Of a stretch of 24,838 nucleotides of DNA, positions 8,235 to 15,823 are shown in pieces. The notes under the pieces are model-generated. The model was not told the DNA's origin. It did not search any database and saw nothing but the letters and a program-made list of their open reading frames with translations. Source of the stretch: Nitrospiria bacterium (lineage in GTDB: Bacteria > Nitrospirota > CAKKRA01 > 9FT-COMBO-42-15); the NCBI GenBank assembly GCA_919903585.1, contig CAKKST010000097.1, positions 1 through 24,838 on the forward strand, read 5' to 3'. Each line of letters opens with the position of its first letter. Position 1 is the first letter of the stretch. The position numbers and the translations under genes were made by a program.

Positions 8235-9872
8235 ATGATAAAAGAAAAAACGATAATAATCTTATTCTTAATATTTACAATTCTCCCGGCTCTCACCTCC
8301 TTTGCCGAAACAGGAGAAGACCTCCTCACAAAGGGCATTGAGAGCTACAATAGCGGAGATTATTCCAACACACAAAAACTCCTCACAAGGGCAATCCCCC
8401 TGATAAAAGAAAAATCAAAGACTGTGGAGGCGCACAAATACCTTGCCTTTGTCTATATTGCATACGGTGAGAATCAAAGGGCGCACAATGAATTTATTGA
8501 GGCTCTAAAGATTGATAATACCTTTCGTCTGGACCCAAAGATGACATCACCCAAGATCATGGAGGTATTCAGAAAGGCAAAGGCAGAAATAGTTTCTGAA
8601 GGCGCCATATCAATAATCACAAAACCAGAAGGCGCAAAGGTCTATCTGAACGGGAATCTTATTGGTGAAACACCGCTGAAACAGGATGAGATAGTTGCAG
8701 GGGAGCACAAAATCAGTATTAAAAAGCGCGGCTATGAGCCGATTGAGGCAGGCATCACAGTTAAGGATAAGATTCTGACAAACATTGAGCACACCCTCAC
8801 AGAGGCAACAGGCATCTTAAATATCAACACCGCTCCGGGTAATGCAGCAGTAATTTTTGATAATGAGTCTATAGGCAATGCGCCCCTCAAGATAAAGAAT
8901 GTTTCCAGCGGCGCACATACGATTAAGATTTCAAAAAAGGGATATAACGACCTTGTCAAAGATCTGGCCTTTAGCAAAGGAGAGGAAAAGGCGCTGACAA
9001 CAGCATTAAAAAAGAGGGTTGTACTTTTAGGCCCATTAACTGAAAAAGACCAGCAGGCGGGCGCTGCTACAGCGAAAAACCTTATTATAGAAACACTCAG
9101 GGATCTGCCTTTTCATCAGATTATCACTGTGCCAGAGGAAAAGGAAGCAGAACTCCTTGGCCAATACAGTATCACCCTCGCAGCGCTTACAGACCATCTT
9201 CATCCGCTTCCAAAAATAGGGAGTCAGCGGCTCCGCGAGGCATCTGAAAGATTAAACTCTGAGCTATTTATCATAACAGGAATCATAAAAGATAAAACAG
9301 GCCCAAAGCTCCTCTTTGGCCTCTTTCACAGCGAGATGGAAAGACCTGATATGATTATCATAGACATCCTTCAGGAGGATGTAAAACGGCCTCTTATTAA
9401 AATCAAAAAGGCCTTTGAACTCTCGCTGGATACCTTCTTTAATAAATCATTGCCTGTAGAAATCAGACCCCCATTGGCAAGGGAGGATGCGGGTGGAGTT
9501 GATCTGTTTTTTAATCTTTTTGTTGACAGAATAAATGAAATGACAAGGGATAAAGAAACAGCAGGCTACGGTTATCTGAATCTCGGCAGCTACCACCTTC
9601 ACCTCAAAAACTGGAAAGAGGCAATTGCTGCCTACAATCAGGTTGCACTCAGCAATAAAGAGGGGCTCGGCAAAGGGACAGCCATTTTCAGGATTGGAGA
9701 AGTTTATGAGAGTCTTGGCTACTGGAACGAGGCAGCGGAATATTACTACAGGGCAATGGCGCAATTTCCCCAGAACACCCTTATCAGCAATCAGGGCGAG
9801 GCCGTCTCATCCGCCGCACAGAAGCGGCTAAAAAGGCTCCGCTCGCTGGGGCTGATTAGAGAAAGGTATTAA
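8235..9872 (+). CDS. Exported TPR / PEGA-domain protein
   Basis: 545 residues from the ATG at 8235, chosen because it lies five bases after the preceding stop and gives a clean signal peptide ending near TSFAE. An upstream in-frame ATG at 8175 would bury that signal inside the NHL gene. A short TPR-like N-terminal region (about 25-100) is followed by two PEGA repeats (about 124-190 and 193-260; ISIITKPEGAKVYLNG and ILNINTAPGNAAVIF). A middle region of about 180 residues is unrecognised, and C-terminal TPR repeats lie near 445-530. The PEGA repeats resemble those of the kinase two genes upstream, which supports a shared envelope complex. No Shine-Dalgarno is obvious, consistent with reinitiation. 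No enzymatic motif was seen. Confidence 0.85.
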   Translation: MIKEKTIIILFLIFTILPALTSFAETGEDLLTKGIESYNSGDYSNTQKLLTRAIPLIKEKSKTVEAHKYLAFVYIAYGENQRAHNEFIEALKIDNTFRLDPKMTSPKIMEVFRKAKAEIVSEGAISIITKPEGAKVYLNGNLIGETPLKQDEIVAGEHKISIKKRGYEPIEAGITVKDKILTNIEHTLTEATGILNINTAPGNAAVIFDNESIGNAPLKIKNVSSGAHTIKISKKGYNDLVKDLAFSKGEEKALTTALKKRVVLLGPLTEKDQQAGAATAKNLIIETLRDLPFHQIITVPEEKEAELLGQYSITLAALTDHLHPLPKIGSQRLREASERLNSELFIITGIIKDKTGPKLLFGLFHSEMERPDMIIIDILQEDVKRPLIKIKKAFELSLDTFFNKSLPVEIRPPLAREDAGGVDLFFNLFVDRINEMTRDKETAGYGYLNLGSYHLHLKNWKEAIAAYNQVALSNKEGLGKGTAIFRIGEVYESLGYWNEAAEYYYRAMAQFPQNTLISNQGEAVSSAAQKRLKRLRSLGLIRERY

Positions 9873-9910
9873 TAACACCTTACCATTTGCCATTTCCACC
9901 TTGGCTTTTT

Positions 9911-10609
9911 TCAAAAATTGCTATATTCCTGCTTTTTTCTGTAATAAATCCTTGAAAGCGCCTCTGGGCTTACCCTAAAGAAGTATAGGAGCCGCAAAGA
10001 CCACATCAATATGATTGTCCTTACTATCCCCTCCTCCTTCCACTTCCTCGCAGAGGTTATAACCATATCTTTCAAACAGGCAAGGCTTCCTGCCTTTTTC
10101 ATCCTTTTACTTAGTTCTATATCCTCCATCAAAGGGACTTCTAAATAGCCGCCTATTTTTTTGAAAATATTTTTTCTGATAAAAATTGCCTGATCGCCTG
10201 TGGATATGCCTGTTAAACGGGAACGCCAGTTCATCAAAAATGCAATCAGCTTAAAAACCAACCTACCATCATCAAATCTCACATCAAACCTGCCGCCAAT
10301 AATCTCAGGGTCTTTTAATGCCTCTTGTATTTTTATCAGACCGTCCTCTAAAAGGATGGTATCAGCATGAAGAAAGAGGAGTGCCTCTCCTTTAGCAATC
10401 TCTGCCCCCCTATTCATCTGACAGCCCCTCCCCTGCTTTATATAGGATAACAGTGTGATGCCTCTGTTTTTCACAATCTCGGCAGTATTATCACTGCTCC
10501 CGCCGTCAATAACAATAATCTCTTTTTCGCCATTTAAACGTTCAATATTTTCCAATGCACTGCTAATATGTTTCTCTTCATTTAATACAGGGATAATAAT
10601 ACTTATCAT
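9911..10609 (-). CDS. Family-2 glycosyltransferase, TIGR04283 (arsenosugar-type)
   Basis: 232 residues from the ATG at 10609, which directly starts the Rossmann-like core (ISIIIPVLNEEKHI) four bases after the upstream stop. A longer in-frame start at 10669 would overlap the upstream gene and add a non-homologous tail. GT2 features are EIIVIDGGSSDNT, the metal/nucleotide motif LHAD in place of DXD, and a GDQAIFIRK segment with the acceptor-side PLMEDIELSKRMKK. The overall pattern matches the TIGR04283 family found with arsenic-sugar biosynthesis genes. It would transfer a sugar from a nucleotide donor in the cytoplasm. Its place in a minus-strand run behind an ArsM-like methyltransferase supports that, but the substrate is inferred. 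Confidence 0.8.
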   Translation of the reverse strand: MISIIIPVLNEEKHISSALENIERLNGEKEIIVIDGGSSDNTAEIVKNRGITLLSYIKQGRGCQMNRGAEIAKGEALLFLHADTILLEDGLIKIQEALKDPEIIGGRFDVRFDDGRLVFKLIAFLMNWRSRLTGISTGDQAIFIRKNIFKKIGGYLEVPLMEDIELSKRMKKAGSLACLKDMVITSARKWKEEGIVRTIILMWSLRLLYFFRVSPEALSRIYYRKKQEYSNF

Positions 10610-10613
10610 TGCC

Positions 10614-11273
10614 TTACGCCTTTTTGGCATTAACAGCAGAGGTGTTTCCTTTAAACCTTTTATATACAAGAGGGATAATTATAAGAAGCATCAAAAATGC
10701 GAGGGCAATGGCAAACCTCCATGAGCGGATATCCATAATAGAATTTGCAAGATTCACATAGGCAAAAGAGCCTGGTATTATGCCTATCAACGTTGCGAAG
10801 AAAAAGTCCTTAAATCTTATTTTTGACAAACCAGCGCCATAGTTTACAATATTAAATGGAAAGAGCGGAATAAGGCGGACAAAGAGGACTGCCTTTAAGC
10901 CGTGCCTTTCAGCGCCATCATCAAAGACCTTTAATCTGCCCTTTAAAAAACCTTCTATAAAATCTCTGCCGAGATGCCTTGCTGTTAAAAATGCAGCAGA
11001 GGCGCCAAGTGTTGCGCCTATAACAGTATATATAGTCCCATAAAAAACTCCAAAGGCAACGCCTGCAATAAAGCTGATAAAGGTTCCCGGAACCATAAAC
11101 ACAGGAGCAATGGAATATATTGCAATGTAGATTAATGGTGAGAGTACGCCAAAGGAGAGGACAAAGGCCCTTATTGTCTCTGGCCTTATATTCGAGCCTG
11201 TTTCAGTAAACCTGAGAAATGCCAGAGCTGCAAGGATTAAAGAAATTAGAAGTAAGAATTTTATATTTTTCAT
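10614..11273 (-). CDS. TVP38/TMEM64 (VTT-domain) membrane protein
   Basis: 219 residues with about five or six hydrophobic segments. The VTT/SNARE-associated core is visible: a PGTFISFIAGVAFG motif around residues 62-75, GATLGASAAFLTARHLGRD, and the FVRLIPLFPFNIVNYGAGLS signature. DedA/VTT proteins are linked to lipid scrambling or small-solute flux; the specific function of bacterial TVP38 members is not settled. It lies seven bases after the ArsM-like gene and four bases before the glycosyltransferase start. TVP38 genes recur beside arsenosugar-type glycosyltransferases, so it may move an arsenic-containing or lipid intermediate. That role is inferred from context. Confidence 0.85.
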   Translation of the reverse strand: MKNIKFLLLISLILAALAFLRFTETGSNIRPETIRAFVLSFGVLSPLIYIAIYSIAPVFMVPGTFISFIAGVAFGVFYGTIYTVIGATLGASAAFLTARHLGRDFIEGFLKGRLKVFDDGAERHGLKAVLFVRLIPLFPFNIVNYGAGLSKIRFKDFFFATLIGIIPGSFAYVNLANSIMDIRSWRFAIALAFLMLLIIIPLVYKRFKGNTSAVNAKKA

Positions 11274-11280
11274 CTTTTTT

Positions 11281-12228
11281 TCAGCAGCACGATGGGCCGC
11301 ATGTTGCCTCGCTGCCGCTTTCTGTGTCTATTATTAAAAATTTGCCTGCATAAGGCAGTCTTGATAATTTAAATATAGTATCAGTACACACCTCCACCAT
11401 CTCGCCCCTTTTAAATTCATGGTTGTCGTCATCATGCACAGATGAGAATGGGCCGAGATATACTGCATAGTGGCCGATATATAGGCATCTCTTGCCTTTC
11501 CTGAATTTGAAGCCGCGAAGGGTAACAGAATAAAATTTTATTCCCTCCACCTCTTTATAAAAATCCCTTTTTAATATCTCTATGCCGTAAAAACCAGCGT
11601 CCTTTGCAAGCCTTAAAAATTCTTCTTGCGTAACTGAACCTGATATGCACTCACCCCAAAGTTCTTTATCCCTTTTTATCTCCTCCGGCGCCTCTTTATC
11701 TGACACAATGTCTGATATTACAAATCTTCCGCCTGTCTTTAATACCCTGTAAATCTCCTTAAACACAGCATCCTTGTCTGTGGATAGGTTTATAACACAG
11801 TTTGATGTAATTATATCAGTGAAATTATCATCAATCGGTATATCCTCAAGAAAGCCATAACGAAAATCAACATTGCTGTAGCCGAGATTCGTTGCAATTG
11901 TGTTAAAAAACCCCTTTGCCTTCTCCAGCATCTCCTCTGTCATATCAACGCCAATAACCTTGCCAGAGGGACCAATCTTTTTTGCAGCAATAAAACAGTC
12001 AATGCCGCCGCCTGAACCGAGGTCAGCCATTATCTCGCCCTCCATTATCCCTGCAATGGCAACGGGGCTGCCGCAGCCATAAGATATGGAAAAGACCTCT
12101 TCAGGGATATGGCTTATATCTTCTGGGGTATATGTTACAGGGCAGCAAAGCTCTTTCTTTGGAGCAAGTGCTGCAGCAGAGTAGAAGCTCCTGACATCAT
12201 CGCGGGTAACCTCTCTATTATTTTCCAT
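11281..12228 (-). CDS. arsM: Arsenite S-adenosylmethionine methyltransferase, arsenosugar type
   Basis: 315 residues from the ATG at 12228, which has a GGTGGAG site nine bases upstream; an in-frame GTG at 12243 has none. The SAM-binding fold shows ADLGSGGGID (about 68-77) and GVDMTEEML. The cysteines expected to bind As(III) are present: Cys52 (SYGCGSP), Cys144 (TSNCVINLS) and Cys194 (GECISGS), plus a Cys28-Cys29 pair. The C-terminal extension (about 220-315) contains KRCLYIGHYAVYLGP and EVCTDT, and ends in CGPSCC, a second thiol cluster that may also bind metalloid. It methylates arsenite in the cytoplasm, the first step to methylated arsenicals or arsenosugars. The neighbouring TVP38 and TIGR04283-like genes fit an arsenosugar pathway. 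Confidence 0.85.
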   Translation of the reverse strand: MENNREVTRDDVRSFYSAAALAPKKELCCPVTYTPEDISHIPEEVFSISYGCGSPVAIAGIMEGEIMADLGSGGGIDCFIAAKKIGPSGKVIGVDMTEEMLEKAKGFFNTIATNLGYSNVDFRYGFLEDIPIDDNFTDIITSNCVINLSTDKDAVFKEIYRVLKTGGRFVISDIVSDKEAPEEIKRDKELWGECISGSVTQEEFLRLAKDAGFYGIEILKRDFYKEVEGIKFYSVTLRGFKFRKGKRCLYIGHYAVYLGPFSSVHDDDNHEFKRGEMVEVCTDTIFKLSRLPYAGKFLIIDTESGSEATCGPSCC

Positions 12229-12260
12229 CGTTTTTATCTCCACCCGCCATCATCTGCGGA

Positions 12261-12376
12261 AAAATCAAAAATTAAATATCAAAAATTAAAATTACAATGC
12301 AAAATTCAAAAAGGAAATCCGAAAGAATTTTAAATTTTAATATGTAATTTTGCATTTTTATTTTTGAATTTTAATT
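12261..12376. repeat. AT-rich heptamer repeat island C, two opposed arms
   Basis: The left arm from 12261 reads in exact 7-base register: AAAATCA, AAAATTA, AATATCA, AAAATTA, AAATTAC, AATGCAA, AATTCAA. The right arm from 12328 also keeps register: TTTTAAA, TTTTAAT, ATGTAAT, TTTGCAT, TTTTATT, TTTGAAT, TTTAATT. The arms are approximate reverse complements around a spacer near 12310-12327. The island fills the gap between the Cys-rich gene and the ArsM gene. Confidence 0.75.
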
Positions 12377-12382
12377 TAACCA

Positions 12383-12748
12383 TTATAAGTCTGAAGAGGG
12401 CATTATATCCTTAGCCTTCAGAACCTTTTTACTTAATAATTGACTCAAAAGTATATATCCTCCGCAAGGAATCTTTTTTTCTCCGTGATAGCTCTCATCC
12501 CTGAATGCACAGCCGTCAATAACAAAATCACATTTTTTGCAAAGGCGCTCTTTTAGCAGTTCATCAAAGGGATAGTCTGAAAGAGTGAAGTTTGTTATTT
12601 CTAATATCCTTGCCTCATTAATCTTTTCCTCTCCGACCAGGTTCAGGACAAGGTCAAAGCCTCTGCACGCAAGGGCCTCGTCCTTTTCAGGCTTATAGAA
12701 TTTACAGAAGTTCTTGCAGATAATATCAATGGCCTTATTTTTATTCAC
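12383..12748 (-). CDS. Small Cys-rich protein, probable metal or Fe-S binding, function unknown
   Basis: 121 residues, not recognised. It has eight cysteines in two clusters: CKNFC with a further Cys (LACRGF) near the N-terminus, and CKKCDFVIDGC with a later PCGGY in the second half. No signal peptide or TM segment is visible, so it is probably cytoplasmic. The spacing could hold a zinc or Fe-S centre, or bind a thiophilic metalloid such as arsenite. It is the first minus-strand gene before the ArsM-like gene, with an AT-rich repeat between, so co-transcription is plausible but not certain. The ribosome site is weak. Coding character is supported by the ordered Cys motifs and clean frame. Confidence 0.65.
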   Translation of the reverse strand: MNKNKAIDIICKNFCKFYKPEKDEALACRGFDLVLNLVGEEKINEARILEITNFTLSDYPFDELLKERLCKKCDFVIDGCAFRDESYHGEKKIPCGGYILLSQLLSKKVLKAKDIMPSSDL

Positions 12749-12773
12749 AATTAACCATTTTATTTATTGTTTT

Positions 12774-12845
12774 GTCATTCCTGCGTGTTTCTGGCAGGAA
12801 TCCAGTCTTTTTTAGATTCCCGCTCAGAGACTCTGCGGGAATGAC
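12774..12845. repeat. REP-like double hairpin (ATTCCC/GGGAAT type)
   Basis: The element is bounded by GTCATTCCTGCG and TGCGGGAATGAC, near-inverted ends. Inside are two hairpins: ATTCCTGC/GCAGGAAT (12777-12801) and ATTCCCGC/GCGGGAAT (12816-12842). No ORF lies within. The structure matches dispersed REP/MITE-type elements; the ATTCCC...GGGAAT core recalls the dRS3 repeat of Neisseria. It sits between the SCO gene and the Cys-rich gene. Confidence 0.75.
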
Positions 12846-12879
12846 GCTTATGGTAATTTTAGAGTTTTTCAGCAGACTG

Positions 12880-13491
12880 TTAGAAAAACCAACCTTTTTT
12901 CAGCGCCTCTTGAATCTTTTCCATTATTGTCGACGAAGGGTAGTCATAGCCATGAAAATCGTATTTCCTCTTGCCGTCCTTATCAATCATAACAACCAGA
13001 TTAACATGCCCTATATCGCCGTCCGGGCCTTTTATGGCCACTACCCTGTAATCCCTCAGCACACTGTCAATCTCAGCCTGAGAGCCTGTTAGAAATGTCC
13101 AAAATGAGGTATCTGCCATTTGATCCCCTGCATATTTCTTAAGCGCCTCAGCCGTATCCCTCTCCGGATCAACGGTTATGGAAATAAGGGCTGTCTGCTT
13201 TTTAAGCTTATCTTTAAGGTCAAGCTGAATCTCTTTGAACTTTAATACGAGCGGAGGGCATGTGCCTTTGCAATTTGTATAGATGAAGTTTATTAATACG
13301 AGCTTTCCCCTGTAATCCTTAAGGCTCACCTTCTTGCCATTCTGGTCTGTGAGCGTAAACTCAGGGGCAGGCTCCTTGTCCTTCCTCTCAACATTCCCTG
13401 TTATATCAAGGACACCTATCTGGGGTTCATCTTTTGTACAGGATGTTGTGATGAAGAATATTAAAACAATAAACACAAAAAATCTTCCCAT
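12880..13491 (-). CDS. SCO1/SenC-family copper chaperone, predicted lipoprotein
   Basis: 203 residues. A lipoprotein signal ends in ITTSC (Cys18), so it should be anchored on the outer face of a membrane. The thioredoxin-like fold carries the copper-binding Cys74 and Cys78 (YTNCKGTCPP) and the distal His162 (IGHVNLV), all three ligands expected. SCO proteins deliver copper to, or keep thiols reduced in, cytochrome oxidase metal sites. The start overlaps the NorQ-like stop by one base (TAATG), so translation is coupled. The chaperone probably serves the oxidase-like protein encoded two genes upstream, although that protein seems to have lost its CuB ligands. Confidence 0.92.
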   Translation of the reverse strand: MGRFFVFIVLIFFITTSCTKDEPQIGVLDITGNVERKDKEPAPEFTLTDQNGKKVSLKDYRGKLVLINFIYTNCKGTCPPLVLKFKEIQLDLKDKLKKQTALISITVDPERDTAEALKKYAGDQMADTSFWTFLTGSQAEIDSVLRDYRVVAIKGPDGDIGHVNLVVMIDKDGKRKYDFHGYDYPSSTIMEKIQEALKKGWFF

Positions 13492-14330
13492 TATACCGCT
13501 CCTCCCATAACCGTATCTATCAGCTCTACTATCGCCCTTCTTATATCAGGCTCATCTGTAAGCGGCTCTGCGAGGGATGCCTCACATGCCTCCTTTGGCG
13601 AAACGCCTGAGACAATAAGCTGTCCTGCATATATTAAAAGCCTTGTGCTTGCACCTTCTTCCAGTCCCTTGTTTTTAAGGTTTCTAATCTTCTCGCCGAG
13701 CGTGACAAGGGATTTTGCAGTCTCTGCATCCACGGCTGATTCATGCCTTACAATCTCCATCTCAAGCTCCTTTGGCGGATAATCAAAGGTGAGGGAAATA
13801 AATCTCTGCCTTGTGCTCTGCTTGAGATTCTTTAATATATTCTGATAACCGGGATTAAAAGAGACAACGAGCATAAAACCCTCTGCTGCCTTTAAGACCT
13901 CTCCCCTTTTCTCTATGGGTAATATTCTTCTGTCATCTGTGAGCGGATGGATTACAACTGTTGTATCCTTCCTCGCCTCCACAATCTCATCAAGATAGCA
14001 TATTGCGCCAATGCGGACTGCCTCTGTAAGAGGGCCGTCCGACCATGCCGTCTCGCCGCCCTTTATCAGATACCTCCCAACAAGGTCGCTGCTCGTTAAA
14101 TCATCATGGCAGGAGACAGTAATCAGCGGCCTTTTTAATTTATATGCCATGTATTCCAGAAACCTTGTCTTACCGCATCCTGTCGGCCCTTTTAACATTA
14201 CAGGAAGCCTATTTTTATATGCAGCAGTGAATATCTCAACCTCATTGCTGTGAGGCATATAATACGGCTCTTTTTCCATCTTGTATTCTTTAACCTTTAC
14301 TGCCTTTGACCCTATTGCTGTTTTTGGCAA
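13491..14330 (-). CDS. MoxR-type AAA+ ATPase of the CbbQ/NirQ/NorQ family
   Basis: 279 residues from a TTG at 14330; an ATG at 14279 would give a form 17 residues shorter and is a serious alternative. Walker A is GPTGCGKT (48-55), Walker B ICYLDE (Asp114, Glu115), the sensor region SFNPGYQ, and the likely arginine finger STRQRF. A C-terminal CbbQ-type helical domain follows. Family members remodel target complexes together with a VWA partner (CbbO/NorD), inserting metal into nitric oxide reductase or reactivating Rubisco. No VWA gene is seen here. It follows the heme-copper-oxidase-like gene on the same strand and precedes SCO, which points to maturation of that protein. Confidence 0.88.
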   Translation of the reverse strand: MPKTAIGSKAVKVKEYKMEKEPYYMPHSNEVEIFTAAYKNRLPVMLKGPTGCGKTRFLEYMAYKLKRPLITVSCHDDLTSSDLVGRYLIKGGETAWSDGPLTEAVRIGAICYLDEIVEARKDTTVVIHPLTDDRRILPIEKRGEVLKAAEGFMLVVSFNPGYQNILKNLKQSTRQRFISLTFDYPPKELEMEIVRHESAVDAETAKSLVTLGEKIRNLKNKGLEEGASTRLLIYAGQLIVSGVSPKEACEASLAEPLTDEPDIRRAIVELIDTVMGGAV

Positions 14331-14351
14331 GTTTACCCCTATCTTATGCGG

Positions 14352-14374
14352 GGGGCGAGGCGCCGCCTCGCCCC
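14352..14374. other. Very GC-rich 23-base perfect palindrome in the NorQ leader
   Basis: GGGGCGAGGCG and CGCCTCGCCCC flank a single C. It lies between the extended -10 promoter and the NorQ-like start, so it would be a stable structure in the 5' leader. No T-run follows, so it is not a classical terminator. It could be an attenuator, an RNA-processing barrier or a REP-like element. Confidence 0.6.
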
Positions 14375-14405
14375 TGCTGCTCTCCCCTTGAAATTAAATA
14401 GGTAT

Positions 14406-14414
14406 ATTATAGCA
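14406..14414 (-). promoter_or_regulatory. Extended -10 promoter for the NorQ-SCO pair
   Basis: The minus strand reads TGC-TATAAT, a perfect -10 with an upstream TGn extension. Transcription would begin near 14400, leaving a leader of about 70 bases that contains the GC-rich palindrome. This lets NorQ-SCO be expressed separately from the upstream oxidase-like gene. Confidence 0.5.
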
Positions 14415-14434
14415 AAAAGTGTAAACGGGTTCTA

Positions 14435-15823
14435 TTATTTCTTTTCACCCTTTATCAATGACACCAGCATATTCCACACAAAGGATGCGCCGCCTGCAAT
14501 TGCAACAAGGCCGCCGATGCCCATAATCCCCATGCCGATAAACTTCCCGATATTATCAAGCACCTGATCAGAGCCATACACCTTTCTCTGGACGCCATGT
14601 GAGCCCGCAAGGAACATGCCTAACATGAATAAGAGCAGGCCGAGTCCGTATAAATATGGCTGTATGCTGCCGAGCCTTTTATAGTATATCTCCCTTTTTA
14701 AAGAAGGCAGCATGCGATAGGCAATGCCCATAAAGGCTATTGTAACACCGCCGACTGCGCCATGATAGTGTGCAGGTATCTTTACATTAACACCGCTAAT
14801 TGTAAAGGCAGTGAGGCCGCCGAGTGTAAAAATGCTGATTGACATGAGCAGTGATGAGAAGCCCGGATCAGACCATGAAAACCTTCTGCCTTCTTTTTTA
14901 GAAAATATTGCAATTAATATCACAATTATAAATACACCGCTTGGGCCCATGCCCCACCGCATAAGCTCAGTAAAGGCATCCTTATGCGCCTGGCTTGCAA
15001 TATCATAAATAAAATATATAAGCGGCGCAGGTAAAACGAAGATTATATAAAGCAGGTAAAGTATCTTTGCAAGGCCATTGCCGAGTGGATATTTATTTAT
15101 TGTCAGCCTTGCCAGAATTATCCATGCTGTAACCATTGCCATTGTATTGGCAAATTGCAGTATATGTCCAGCGCCCCAGAAAAGACGCTCAAAGTCAACA
15201 AATGCCTTTCTGTCCGCTGATAGCGCCTGAAAATAATAGGACAGGCCGATACATAAAAAAGCAATCAGGACAGCCACACCGGCAAGCGCCATGCCAAAGG
15301 TTTCTATAGGGAGCGCCTCTTTTGATGTCCTTTTTGCCTGCAGGACCGTCAGGAGTGCATTAACAATTGTAAATAGAACACCAATACCTGATAATATCAA
15401 TCCGATATAAAAAAGGGGATGCTCTATTATAGGAACATAATTAATGATAAGGGGGATTCCACGCCCCATTATTGCAGGGATGGTGATCAGTATAGCGCCA
15501 ATGGCAGTCAGGAAAAATGATGCCCAGCCGATCATAATACTGAAGGGCTCCCTGTTTAAAAACCCAGAAGATGTAAAAACCCATAGTGTACCCATAAATG
15601 CAAGAAACCAGATTACAAAGGCGAGTATCACATGGCCCACAAGGGCTATATAAAAGTAGTCCTTGCCGGGAAGGAGATTCTGGATTAAGGGTGTCCGGGC
15701 AAGGGCTATGAGCAGGGCAAAGATGCCTGCAAATATCAGTGTTGAAACAGACAGAAGCAGCCATGCGTATAAAAGCCTGCTTCTTTTTCCGTCAATTTTA
15801 ATATGGCCTGTTAATTCCTGCAT
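14435..15823 (-). CDS. Heme-copper oxidase subunit I-like protein lacking the CuB histidine pair
   Basis: 462 residues, about 12 TM helices. It aligns over its C-terminal half with the b(o/a)3-like oxidase at the right end of this window (shared phrases IAFMG, IQPYLYG, LGMFLAGS). Heme ligands are kept: His64 (VGHVILAF) and His352/His354 (AHYHGAVGG). The first CuB ligand is kept at His220 (GAGHILQF), but the residue four later is Phe instead of the cross-linked Tyr. Where the true oxidase has SEHHLLTD, this protein reads PLIYFIYD, so the HH pair becomes Ile272-Tyr273. It may be a nitric-oxide-reductase-like or electron-transfer variant. The neighbouring NorQ-like ATPase and SCO support a metallo-enzyme. 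Family placement is firm, activity is not. Confidence 0.82.
   Translation of the reverse strand: MQELTGHIKIDGKRSRLLYAWLLLSVSTLIFAGIFALLIALARTPLIQNLLPGKDYFYIALVGHVILAFVIWFLAFMGTLWVFTSSGFLNREPFSIMIGWASFFLTAIGAILITIPAIMGRGIPLIINYVPIIEHPLFYIGLILSGIGVLFTIVNALLTVLQAKRTSKEALPIETFGMALAGVAVLIAFLCIGLSYYFQALSADRKAFVDFERLFWGAGHILQFANTMAMVTAWIILARLTINKYPLGNGLAKILYLLYIIFVLPAPLIYFIYDIASQAHKDAFTELMRWGMGPSGVFIIVILIAIFSKKEGRRFSWSDPGFSSLLMSISIFTLGGLTAFTISGVNVKIPAHYHGAVGGVTIAFMGIAYRMLPSLKREIYYKRLGSIQPYLYGLGLLLFMLGMFLAGSHGVQRKVYGSDQVLDNIGKFIGMGIMGIGGLVAIAGGASFVWNMLVSLIKGEKK

Noticed and set aside
9873..9910. Terminator between the converging PEGA and glycosyltransferase genes
   Set aside because: No stem-loop of useful length was found; CCATTTGCCATTT is only a direct repeat.
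10610..10669. Longer start for the glycosyltransferase
   Set aside because: The added residues have no GT2 similarity and overlap the TVP38 gene; the ATG at 10609 opens directly on the conserved core.
12229..12243. GTG start of the ArsM-like gene
   Set aside because: No ribosome site lies before it, whereas GGTGGAG precedes the ATG at 12228 at good distance.
14982..15012. His280 (QAH) of the oxidase-like protein as a replacement CuB ligand
   Set aside because: The true oxidase also has an AHK at the matching place in addition to its HH pair, so His280 is a separate shared residue and not the lost ligand; a structure is needed to be certain.
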